From H111-94 sp034436045 (GTDB lineage Bacteria > Chloroflexota > Ktedonobacteria > Ktedonobacterales > Ktedonobacteraceae), in contig DAOTVZ010000093.1 of assembly GCA_034436045.1 (NCBI GenBank), positions 1-17,606 of the forward strand: a stretch of 17,606 nt of DNA, in the 5' to 3' direction. The notes below the pieces were generated by a model. The model searched no databases. It was not told the origin of the DNA and was given only the letters and a program-made list of their open reading frames with translations. Position 1 is the first letter of the stretch. Every line of letters starts with the position of its first letter. Both the position numbers and the translations under genes were made by a program. Below are positions 7,616 through 14,245 of the stretch, piece after piece.

Positions 7616-8926
7616 ATGTCTGACCTGGAAACGGCCTCTCGCTCTCAGATCGAGGCTCATCAGTTAGCACGTTTGCAGCAGGGGCTGACAGAGGTGTTGG
7701 CCCACAATCCCTTCTATCAAGCAAAACTCTCTTCTATTTTCCAGGGCGAGCAGCAGGGCGACCACAAAGGTCGCCCCTACCCTATGATAAATTTGGGGAG
7801 TTTGCATGATCTGACTCGTTTGCCCTTCACGACGAAGCAGGAACTGGTTGCCGATCAGGAGGCGCATCCCCCCTTTGGGCATAATCTGACCTACCCGTTG
7901 AGCCAGTATATTCGCTTGCACCAGACTTCTGGCACGACGGGGCGTCCGCTCAAAATTCTGGATACGCAGGAGAGTTGGGACTGGTGGGCCGAGTGCTGGA
8001 CTGCTGTCTACCGCGCCGCCGGTGTGACACGCGACGATATTGTCTTTCTGGCCTTTAGCTTCGGCCCCTTTATTGGTTTCTGGTCGGCCTATGAAGGCGC
8101 GAAACGCCTGGGCGCGCTGACGGTGCCAGGGGGAGGCATGGACTCGATGCAGCGGCTGTATGCCATGCAGGACGTGGGCGCGACGGTGCTGGTCTGCACG
8201 CCGAGCTATGCGCTAAGGCTGGCTGAAGTGGCGCAGGAGCATGGCATCGATTTGAGCAAATCCAGTGTGCGTATCACTATTCATGCGGGCGAGCCAGGGG
8301 CATCGATTCCGGCAACGCGCCAGCGCATCGAACAGGCATGGGGCGCGCGCGCCTATGACCACACGGGCATGACCGAGATGGGCGCGTATGGCTTCTCCTG
8401 TTCACAACAACGCGGCGTGCATGTCAATGAAGCCGAGTTTGTCGCGGAGATATTGCATCCGCGCACGTGCGAGCCGGTCGCGGAGGGTGAGGTTGGCGAA
8501 CTGGTGTTGACCAACCTGGGCCGTTGGGGCAGTCCGGCGATCCGCTATCGCACGGGCGATCTTGTGCGGCACGGCGGCTATTGCTGTCCTTGCGGACGCA
8601 GCCTGCTTTTTTTGCCCGATGGCGTGCTTGGACGCGCAGACGATATGCTGATTGTTCGGGGCGTCAACGTCTATCCTTCGGCGCTGGCAAATGTGTTGCA
8701 CCGCTTCCCCGAAATCACTGAATATCGTATTATTGTCACAAAAGAAGGAACGATGGATGAGATTGCGCTGCAAGTGGAGTGTCCCCCGGCGCTGATTCCT
8801 CAGTTGCAGGAAGAATTGCGTGTTGCGTTCAACTTGCGCGTGCCCATCGAGGCTGTTGACCTGGGAACCTTGCCACGCTTTGAACTGAAGGCGCGTCGCG
8901 TGGAGGATCGACGACGGCGTTTTTAG
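7616..8926 (+). CDS. PaaK-type aryl-/phenylacetate-CoA ligase
   Basis: This 436-residue adenylate-forming enzyme belongs to the phenylacetate-CoA ligase family. It has the AMP-binding loop TSGTTGRPLK (104-113), the YDHTGMTE motif (247-254), the hinge-region YRTGD (311-315), a short cysteine cluster GYCCPCGR near 321-328, and the C-terminal GVNVYPSALANVL segment typical of PaaK. It would activate an aromatic acid to its CoA thioester using ATP. It starts 35 nt after the FAD subunit with a gaggga ribosome site, so it is very likely co-transcribed; a ligase supplying an aryl-CoA to an HBCR-type enzyme makes biochemical sense. Residues 47-55 (QGDHKGRPY) are encoded by a palindromic repeat inserted in frame in the N-terminal region. 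PaaK homologues normally have a shorter linker there. The exact substrate is unknown. Confidence 0.88.
   Translation: MSDLETASRSQIEAHQLARLQQGLTEVLAHNPFYQAKLSSIFQGEQQGDHKGRPYPMINLGSLHDLTRLPFTTKQELVADQEAHPPFGHNLTYPLSQYIRLHQTSGTTGRPLKILDTQESWDWWAECWTAVYRAAGVTRDDIVFLAFSFGPFIGFWSAYEGAKRLGALTVPGGGMDSMQRLYAMQDVGATVLVCTPSYALRLAEVAQEHGIDLSKSSVRITIHAGEPGASIPATRQRIEQAWGARAYDHTGMTEMGAYGFSCSQQRGVHVNEAEFVAEILHPRTCEPVAEGEVGELVLTNLGRWGSPAIRYRTGDLVRHGGYCCPCGRSLLFLPDGVLGRADDMLIVRGVNVYPSALANVLHRFPEITEYRIIVTKEGTMDEIALQVECPPALIPQLQEELRVAFNLRVPIEAVDLGTLPRFELKARRVEDRRRRF
7756..7780. repeat. Palindromic repeat inserted in frame in the ligase gene
   Basis: GGGCGACC (7756-7763), a 5-nt centre and GGTCGCCC (7769-7776), followed by CTAC, share the gggcg...cgcccctac frame of the repeats at 48-120 but with a different inner sequence. 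It adds no stop or frameshift and contributes GDHKGRPY to the protein, at a point where the PaaK family usually has a short linker. Confidence 0.65.
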
Positions 8927-9022
8927 TCTGCCGGAATAAATCATCCGTCTGGTGGAATTTCTGCTCGCTATGAGGTATAGTGAAGGAAGAGAAATTTCCC
9001 TGACCAGAAAGGATGAAACACA

Positions 9023-10327
9023 GTGCAAATACTGCGTGGTAGCGCCACTACCAATCCGGTGACGACGACGTTAGCGGGCATTCAATGGCTATTTTTCATG
9101 TTCGCCAACGTCGTCGTCATCCCTATCTCCGTCGGCGATGCCTTTCATTTGCCACCGGCGGTCATCACGGCCTCATTGGAGCGCGCCTTTATTTACACCG
9201 GTCTGGCCTGTCTGCTCCAGGTGCTGATCGGTCATCGTTTCGCATTCATGGAGGGGCCTGCGGGTCTCTGGTGGGGCTTTATTCTCAGTCTCGTCAGCAG
9301 TGCTGCTGCTACTGGAGAGTCTCTGGTTGATGTTGGAGGAAGCCTGGAGACGGGTATTTTGATTGCCGGTGTGCTGGTAATGCTGATTGGGTTGTTTGGT
9401 GTGGGCTGGTGGCTGCGCCGTCTTTTCACGCCAGTTGTGAACAGCACATTTTATTTTCTACTTGGCGTGCAACTGTGCGCGACCTTCTTTAAAGGCATGG
9501 TAGGTCTCTCTAGCAGTGCAATTATTCAAATTCCTACCGCCCTCTTCTCGTTTGTGCTGGTGATCCTGGTCATGTTCATTAGCATACGCGGGAGAGGTGT
9601 CATCAGCAATCTGGCATTGCTGATCGGGATTATTGTGGGTTGGGTTGGCTTTCGCCTGATCTTTCCCGGTCGAACCAGCGCGATGGCCCCGGCGGGTAGC
9701 GCCTTTTTCGCGCTTTTCCCCTGGGGTAATCTGGCCTGGAATGTCGGTGTGATTACTGCGACGGTGCTGGCGGGCCTGATGAGTATGAGCAACACGTATG
9801 CTACGCTGGAGGGAGTCGAGCCGCTGTATCACGAGCCGGTGACACCGCCGATCTATCGCCGCTCGCTACTGATTACGGGCTTTAGCTCGCTTGTGTCGGG
9901 CGTTCTTGGCCTGGTGCCTTACGCGCCATACACATCATCGTTAGGTTTCCTACGTGCTACGCGCATCTATGATCGTTTGCCCTTCCTGCTGGCCTCTATC
10001 CTTTTTATGCTGCTCGGTATCATACCCGTGCTGGGACAACTCTTCGCATCGCTACCCCTCAGCGTTGGTGATGCAGTGCTGTTTGTGGCCTATCTACAAC
10101 TCTTTGGCGCGGGTCTCAATGCTATTGAGGGCATAAAGTTCTCTTTTAAGACCATCTATCGGGTTGCGTTGCCGGTGCTGTTCGGTATTACACTGATGAC
10201 GATACCGGCGACAGCCTTTACATCGATCCCGGCAATTGTGCGCCCCTTACTGCAAAACGGCTTGGTCATGGGCATCCTACTGGCAATCATTCTGGAGCAG
10301 ATAATACGCTGGGACAAACTGGCCTGA
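9023..10327 (+). CDS. NCS2-family nucleobase (xanthine/uracil-type) permease
   Basis: This 434-residue membrane protein has about 12-14 hydrophobic segments and resembles the nucleobase:cation symporter-2 family. Visible features are the MEGPAGLWWG stretch (76-85) after TM2, a TM8-like SMSNTYATLEG, and the GLVPYAPYTSSLGFLRATRIYDRLPF region that corresponds to the conserved TM10 segment. The start is GTG 9023, 9 nt after aaagga. Characterised members carry xanthine, urate, uracil or similar rings by proton or sodium symport. It follows the ligase by 96 nt on the same strand and may be read through or have its own weak promoter (a TATAGT lies at 8976-8981). If it belongs to the upstream pathway, it would import a cyclic substrate; otherwise it is an unrelated purine or pyrimidine transporter. 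Confidence 0.82.
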   Translation: MQILRGSATTNPVTTTLAGIQWLFFMFANVVVIPISVGDAFHLPPAVITASLERAFIYTGLACLLQVLIGHRFAFMEGPAGLWWGFILSLVSSAAATGESLVDVGGSLETGILIAGVLVMLIGLFGVGWWLRRLFTPVVNSTFYFLLGVQLCATFFKGMVGLSSSAIIQIPTALFSFVLVILVMFISIRGRGVISNLALLIGIIVGWVGFRLIFPGRTSAMAPAGSAFFALFPWGNLAWNVGVITATVLAGLMSMSNTYATLEGVEPLYHEPVTPPIYRRSLLITGFSSLVSGVLGLVPYAPYTSSLGFLRATRIYDRLPFLLASILFMLLGIIPVLGQLFASLPLSVGDAVLFVAYLQLFGAGLNAIEGIKFSFKTIYRVALPVLFGITLMTIPATAFTSIPAIVRPLLQNGLVMGILLAIILEQIIRWDKLA

Positions 10328-10341
10328 TGACATTCCCAGGT

Positions 10342-10356
10342 CGTAGGGGCGTGATT
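10342..10356. repeat. Half copy of the palindromic repeat
   Basis: The 15 bases at 10342-10356 (cgtaggggcgtgatt) are identical to 48-62 and are the reverse complement of 106-120. The second palindromic half is missing: the sequence continues gagcgcatc. This is a degenerate or truncated member of the dispersed family in the gap upstream of the YhdH-like gene. Confidence 0.6.
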
Positions 10357-10396
10357 GAGCGCATCTTGCCTGTGCATTGTACCCTCACGAATGACG

Positions 10397-10402
10397 TATA
10401 AT
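10397..10402 (+). promoter_or_regulatory. -10 element upstream of the YhdH-like gene
   Basis: A perfect TATAAT lies 35 nt before the ATG at 10437. A TTGTAC at 10377-10382 could act as -35 but the spacing (14 bp) is short, so the promoter is only partly supported. Confidence 0.4.
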
Positions 10403-10436
10403 GAGAAAAACTATTTCGATGTTAAGGAGGAGAACT

Positions 10437-11432
10437 ATGGCCGCGACGTTTCGCGCCTTCGTTGTAAATAAGACCAATGATGGTTTTACGGCTGGCTTTC
10501 AAGAGTTGACCCAGGCCGACCTGCCTGCCGGTGAGGTGCTGGTACGGGTGGCGTATTCGAGCGTGAACTATAAGGATGGGCTGGCGTCGATACCGGACGG
10601 AAAGATTGTGCGCACGTATCCCTTTGTGCCAGGGATTGATCTTGCCGGAACGGTGGTTGAATCGAGCGATCCCAACTATAAGGAAGGCGATGAGGTGCTG
10701 GTGACGGGCTATGAACTGGGCGTATCGCATTATGGCGGTTTTAGCGAGTACGCGCGCGTCAAATCGGCCTGGCTGGTGCCGCTACCGAAGGCCCTGACGC
10801 TGAAAGAGGCCATGACCTATGGGACGGCGGGCTTCACGGCGGCGCTTTCTGTGCATCAACTGGAACATATGGGGCTGAAACCTGCCAACGGGCCGGTGCT
10901 GATTACCGGTGCGACCGGCGGTGTGGGCAGCATCGCTATCGGCATCCTCAAGCGACGTGGCTATACTGTTGTTGCCAGCACGGGCAAAGAGTCCGAGCAT
11001 GAGTATCTCAGGCAATTGGGAGCCGACGACATCATCAGTCGTGCCGTGACTTCGGCTGAGAGCAATCGCCCCTTAGAAAAGGAGCAGTGGGCGGGTAGCG
11101 TCGATGCCGTTGGCGGCAGTACGCTGGCCTACCTGATTCGCACAACGAAGACCGGTGGCTCCATTGCGGCGTGTGGCAATACCGGCGGCCCCAATTTCAG
11201 CACGACCGTTTTTCCTTTCATTCTGCGTGGTGTTAGCCTGCTCGGCATCGATTCGGTCAATTGTCCGATGCCTTTGCGCCGCGAACTATGGGAGCATCTC
11301 GCCAGCGATTATCGCCCTGCCGCACTCGCCAGCATCGGACACGAAACGCCGTTTGATGAGCTACCTAACGCGCTGGCAACCATTCTCAAAGGTGGCATGC
11401 GCGGACGTGCTGTGATCTCTATCGGGGCGTGA
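10437..11432 (+). CDS. YhdH/YhfP-family quinone or acrylyl-CoA reductase
   Basis: This 331-residue zinc-free medium-chain dehydrogenase/reductase belongs to the YhdH/YhfP (AcuI) group. Characteristic segments are SSVNYKDGLA (41-50), FVPGIDLAGTV (63-73), GYELGVSHYGGFSEYARV (91-108), the Rossmann loop GATGGVGS (158-165), and the AACGNTGG and GIDSV blocks in the C-terminal half. Known members use NADPH to reduce acrylyl-CoA or quinone-like alpha,beta-unsaturated carbonyls. ATG 10437 follows aaggagg by 6 nt; an in-frame ATG at 10401 lies inside the -10 and is rejected. The gene has its own -10 element upstream and a hairpin terminator directly downstream, so it appears to be a single-gene unit. 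Its link to the upstream aromatic-type genes is unproven. Confidence 0.88.
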   Translation: MAATFRAFVVNKTNDGFTAGFQELTQADLPAGEVLVRVAYSSVNYKDGLASIPDGKIVRTYPFVPGIDLAGTVVESSDPNYKEGDEVLVTGYELGVSHYGGFSEYARVKSAWLVPLPKALTLKEAMTYGTAGFTAALSVHQLEHMGLKPANGPVLITGATGGVGSIAIGILKRRGYTVVASTGKESEHEYLRQLGADDIISRAVTSAESNRPLEKEQWAGSVDAVGGSTLAYLIRTTKTGGSIAACGNTGGPNFSTTVFPFILRGVSLLGIDSVNCPMPLRRELWEHLASDYRPAALASIGHETPFDELPNALATILKGGMRGRAVISIGA

Positions 11433-11437
11433 TCGTG

Positions 11438-11475
11438 AATTTCCCCACCGAAAGCGGTAATGAGGTGGGGAAATT
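11438..11475 (+). terminator. Hairpin terminator after the YhdH-like gene
   Basis: Arms aatttccccacc (11438-11449) and ggtggggaaatt (11464-11475) are perfect 12-bp complements around a 14-nt loop, followed by tttata. The hairpin starts 5 nt after the stop codon. The stretch from gggcgtgat at 11425 (overlapping the stop codon) through the loop resembles window positions 1-38, so this terminator may derive from a dispersed repeat. Confidence 0.6.
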
Positions 11476-11542
11476 TTATAATAGCGCCTTTCAATCTTGA
11501 AGATATTATTTTTGTCTATCCTTTAGAGGGAGCGTTTCTTGT

Positions 11543-11690
11543 ATAGAGAAGATAGTTGTTACCGGTGGGAGTGGGCAGGTTGGTTATGAGCTAATCAAAG
11601 ATCTCGTGGAGCGCGGCTTCACCGGAGCCGAAATATTTATGGCGAGATATGGGAATCTTATGACGTTGACAAGGCGATAAGGGGTTTGTC
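11543..11690 (+). pseudogene. Remnant of an NAD-dependent epimerase/dehydratase gene
   Basis: The frame 11546-11680 reads EKIVVTGGSGQVGYELIKD, a Rossmann TGGxGxxG dinucleotide-binding N-terminus as in NAD-dependent sugar epimerases. It then goes off-family and stops at 11678-11680. The next frame from about 11638 reads YGEIWESYDVDKAIRG, which resembles the following part of such proteins, implying a frameshift. The expected start position is ATA (11543-11545) rather than ATG, after a plausible gaggga site. Nothing of the remaining roughly 250 residues is present before the next gene begins. This is a decayed fragment, not a functional gene. Confidence 0.6.
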
Positions 11691-12476
11691 ATGTTATATC
11701 GTGAAAGTGCGGAGGGAAGGATTGCTATTACGCAACCGATGCACGCCTGGGTTTCGGGCCAATTGGCGCGTGCGTGGGGCAATCAGCAGTTTGGTGAGGT
11801 AAGGCCGAGAGAGGCGGTGTGTCTGGCGGCGGAACAGCACGATATTGGGCATATTCCCTGGGAGCAGATGCCTCGATTGAACGAGCGTACCGGCCTGCCC
11901 TATAGTTTCTATGAAATGCCTCGGCAATGGCACGTGCAATTGTGGTCTGTGGCGGCGCGCATGGTGTTACCGCAGGGCCGGTACGCCGCGCTGCTCGTTT
12001 CGCTGCATGGCACAGTGCTGTACGAGAGCTACGATCCGGCAAAAGATACGCCCGAAAATGCCCAGACTGTTGAGGCGTATCTGACCCAGGAACGCGCCTT
12101 TCAGCAAGAGTTGATCACAAGTCTGCGCTCCGACGCATTTTACGCGCCCTATGCCACCGATGAGATGATCGTGCATAATCGGCGGCTCATTCAGTTATGG
12201 GATGCGTTGTCACTCTACATCTGTTTTGCGCGTCAGCAAGCACAAATCATACAGCAGGTTCCTACTGCTATCACTCCCACTACGTTAACCATTACTCCAC
12301 GCAATGACGAAGCCACTCAATTCACCGTCACTCCCTGGCCCTTTAGTGCCAACGAGGTGATACTGACCTATGAGGGCCGCTATCTCAACGAGACCTTCAG
12401 CGATGAGGCGGTGATGCGCGAGACATTGCAACGCGCCCCGTGGGTAACGCTAGAGACACGGCTTTTGCCTGTGTAG
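11691..12476 (+). CDS. DUF3891 family protein
   Basis: This 261-residue protein resembles DUF3891, a family without assigned function. Conserved-looking positions are ITQPMHAW with H18, AAEQHDIGH with the H50-D51 pair, a Trp-rich stretch near 57, FYEMPRQWHV (73-82) and VSLHG with H106. The spaced His and His-Asp residues recall HD-type metal-dependent phosphohydrolases, so a divalent-metal hydrolase is possible, but that is inference. No signal peptide or membrane segment is evident. The start ATG 11691 has agggg 6 nt upstream and abuts the epimerase remnant. It is convergent with the Fur-family gene. Bases 12477-12557 between them hold no obvious gene and no strong terminator. Confidence 0.7.
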   Translation: MLYRESAEGRIAITQPMHAWVSGQLARAWGNQQFGEVRPREAVCLAAEQHDIGHIPWEQMPRLNERTGLPYSFYEMPRQWHVQLWSVAARMVLPQGRYAALLVSLHGTVLYESYDPAKDTPENAQTVEAYLTQERAFQQELITSLRSDAFYAPYATDEMIVHNRRLIQLWDALSLYICFARQQAQIIQQVPTAITPTTLTITPRNDEATQFTVTPWPFSANEVILTYEGRYLNETFSDEAVMRETLQRAPWVTLETRLLPV

Positions 12477-12557
12477 AGACATGATAATGCTTTGTTATTC
12501 ATAAGGAGTAGCTTAAAAGTCTGTTTATATAAGACCTTGTAGTTGCTCAGCTAGCAG

Positions 12558-12989
12558 CTAGCAGCGGCAGGCGCGGCAGAGGCCGAAGAGAGAGAGCGAA
12601 TGGCCCTCAATAGCGAAACCGGTCTGGCGTTCAATGGCCACAATCTGTTCTTTGGGCAGGCAGGCGTCGATATCAACGACGCGGTGGCACTTCGTACAGG
12701 TGAGATGATGATGATGCGTTCCGCCACACACACGGTAGTGATGCGTGCCATCGGCAAACTCAACGCGATCCAGCACACCCATGGCGACCAGCTTCTCAAT
12801 GGAGCGAAAAACGGTGGCTCGTCCCAAACGTGGCTCAACCTTGCGTAATTCTTGCCACAGTTCATCGGTGGTAAAATCGGCATTGCTGTTCGCCAGTTCA
12901 ATTAATCGTTCGGCGATGAGTCGTCGTGGTCGCGTATTGCGCTGACTTACTTCATCAAAAGCAGCGTAGATTTTCTCCGCAATCATCAT
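12558..12989 (-). CDS. Fur-family metalloregulator, Zur-like
   Basis: This 143-residue Fur-family repressor has an N-terminal winged helix with the DNA-recognition segment RLGRATVFRSIEKL (54-67). The dimerisation domain carries the histidine run HHHHL (92-96), and two CxxC pairs, C98/C101 and C138/C141, provide the structural zinc site. Three additional cysteines (C88, C110, C143) are present. Location beside a zinc/manganese-type ABC importer suggests it is Zur (zinc sensing) rather than Fur or PerR, though a manganese or iron role cannot be excluded from sequence. Start ATG 12989 follows a purine-rich aggaagaagaga. It lies 143 nt downstream of the permease gene on the same strand and could be co-transcribed with it. 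The gap contains a TACAAT (13072-13077, minus strand) that may be its own -10. Confidence 0.88.
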   Translation of the reverse strand: MMIAEKIYAAFDEVSQRNTRPRRLIAERLIELANSNADFTTDELWQELRKVEPRLGRATVFRSIEKLVAMGVLDRVEFADGTHHYRVCGGTHHHHLTCTKCHRVVDIDACLPKEQIVAIERQTGFAIEGHSLSLFGLCRACRC

Positions 12990-13132
12990 CTCTCTTCTTC
13001 CTATCTGCTTGCATATGCCTGAGCGCGAAGGCTTGAGCCTGGTTTCTGATCTCTTCCGCTATATATGGAATATTGTATCACAGGATGGACGATATCGCAC
13101 CTGATAGCTACTCTGAGATGCATAAGCTACAG

Positions 13133-13990
13133 CTACTGCGCTCTAAAACTTATTTCCTTGTACCCCCTTTTGTTTGTCTGCCAATGATGAGCAAGGGCGG
13201 AGGCCACGTAGAGGAGCGTTGCCAGTGTAGCGATATAGAAGCTGGCAGGTAGGTAACGGCCTGTGCCAACAACGGTCAATAAAAGGCCCGTCCAGGTGAT
13301 TGCCAGTCCAAAGATGACGGAGAGAGTGATGCTGGTAAGTGGGCGGTGCGTGAAACGCATAGCGCTGGCGGCGGGTGCGATTAGCAGCGCAAAGACCAGT
13401 AATGCGCCCACGACCTGGATTGCAATGGCAATGGTGATTGCCAGCAGCAGCAGAAACAGGATTGAAAGCAAACGGGTGGGAACACCACGCGCCTGGGCGA
13501 CTTCCGGGTCAATCGAGGCAAACAGCAACGGTCGAAACACGATGACCAGCGCCACCAGTACCAGCGCTCCAACGACGCTGGTGATCGCTATCGCACCTGG
13601 CGTCACGCTGAGAATCGACCCGAAAAGCGCGTTGACCGTCGCGCTGGCGTTAGAGCCGGAGGCGTACAGGCCGGTAAACAGCACGCCCAGGCCGAGCGCG
13701 AAAGCCAGTACCATCCCTGTCTCCACGTCGCGCCCACGCACCCGCTCGCCCAGGATGCCGATGCCCAATGCGCTCAAGAGCGTCAAGATGAGCATGCCGA
13801 CCAGCGAACTGAGGCCGAAGAGCGGGCCACCGGTCGCTCCGGCAAAGCCAATGTGCGAGAGCGAGTCGCTGGCAAATGCTTCTGTGCGTAACACAACAAA
13901 GTAACCTATGATTCCTGTGACCAGGGCAACTACCGTCCCTGCTAGAAAAGCATTGCGTATGAATTCCTGCTGCAATAGTGTAATAAACAT
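13133..13990 (-). CDS. Metal ABC transporter permease (ABC-3 family), copy 1
   Basis: This 285-residue integral membrane permease belongs to the ZnuB/TroC/MntB (ABC-3) family with about eight to nine hydrophobic segments. Typical segments are GYFVVLRTEAFASDSLSHIGFAG near 29-51, the FALGLGVLF helix, FRPLLFASIDPEVAQARGVP, which couples to the ATPase, and IQVVGALLVFALLIAPAASA. It is clearly paralogous to the permease at 15974-16864. It diverges from the binding-protein gene and shares the 19-bp operator region at 14046-14064. The start ATG 13990 follows a gggag site. No ATPase or binding protein lies on its own strand, so it probably uses the ATPase encoded at 15182. Which metal it carries, zinc or manganese, is inferred from family and regulator. 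Confidence 0.9.
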   Translation of the reverse strand: MFITLLQQEFIRNAFLAGTVVALVTGIIGYFVVLRTEAFASDSLSHIGFAGATGGPLFGLSSLVGMLILTLLSALGIGILGERVRGRDVETGMVLAFALGLGVLFTGLYASGSNASATVNALFGSILSVTPGAIAITSVVGALVLVALVIVFRPLLFASIDPEVAQARGVPTRLLSILFLLLLAITIAIAIQVVGALLVFALLIAPAASAMRFTHRPLTSITLSVIFGLAITWTGLLLTVVGTGRYLPASFYIATLATLLYVASALAHHWQTNKRGYKEISFRAQ

Positions 13991-14045
13991 TATATACTCC
14001 CTTTACGTTTCTGCTCTCTTGTTACCAACTCACTCTCTTTAGCTA

Positions 14046-14064
14046 AATGAGACATTATCTCATT
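14046..14064. promoter_or_regulatory. Palindromic operator, probable Zur box
   Basis: AATGAGA, 5 central bases, TCTCATT: a perfect 7-5-7 palindrome midway between the divergent permease and binding-protein genes. Its right arm shares two bases with the -35 of the plus-strand promoter, and its centre contains GATAAT on the minus strand, a possible -10 for the other direction. One repressor dimer here could shut both promoters. Binding by the nearby Fur-family protein is inferred. Confidence 0.65.
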
Positions 14065-14091
14065 GACAGAAAGCAATCGGTGTGCTATGCT
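14063..14091 (+). promoter_or_regulatory. Promoter of the metal-uptake operon
   Basis: A perfect TTGACA (14063-14068), a 17-bp spacer, and TATGCT (14086-14091) preceded by TGC form an extended -10 promoter. It overlaps the palindrome at 14046-14064. Predicted start near 14098 leaves a leader of about 150 nt. Confidence 0.65.
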
Positions 14092-14098
14092 CTTAAAA

Positions 14099-14245
14099 GA
14101 TACAACGTATCAGTAAGAAAGTCAAGGTAGGCGGTAACAGGGCGACCGCCAGGGGTACCCTGAGTTAACTATGGGGCATGCTCTACTATGAGACGGTGCC
14201 ATACAGGCCCTGCTGGCTTGACAGGTTTGAGGGAGGAATTATGTT
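14099..14245 (+). other. Long structured 5' leader of the metal-uptake operon
   Basis: The leader contains GATAC-aac-GTATC (14099-14111), GGCGGT and ACCGCC (14130-14135, 14145-14150) and, immediately adjacent, AGGG-gta-CCCT (14151-14161). It ends in a strong gggagg ribosome site. I did not recognise a known riboswitch consensus. Whether the structure is regulatory is not known. Confidence 0.35.

Noticed and set aside
8402..9028. 208-codon minus-strand open frame
   Set aside because: Antisense to the ligase gene and the following gap, with no recognisable domain.
12551..12563. Repeated GCTAGC near the Fur-family stop codon
   Set aside because: Too short and without a T-run to be called a terminator; likely chance.
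13263..13904. 213-codon plus-strand open frame
   Set aside because: Antisense to the ABC-3 permease. Its Ser/Thr/Pro/Arg-rich composition is typical of the complement of a membrane-protein gene.
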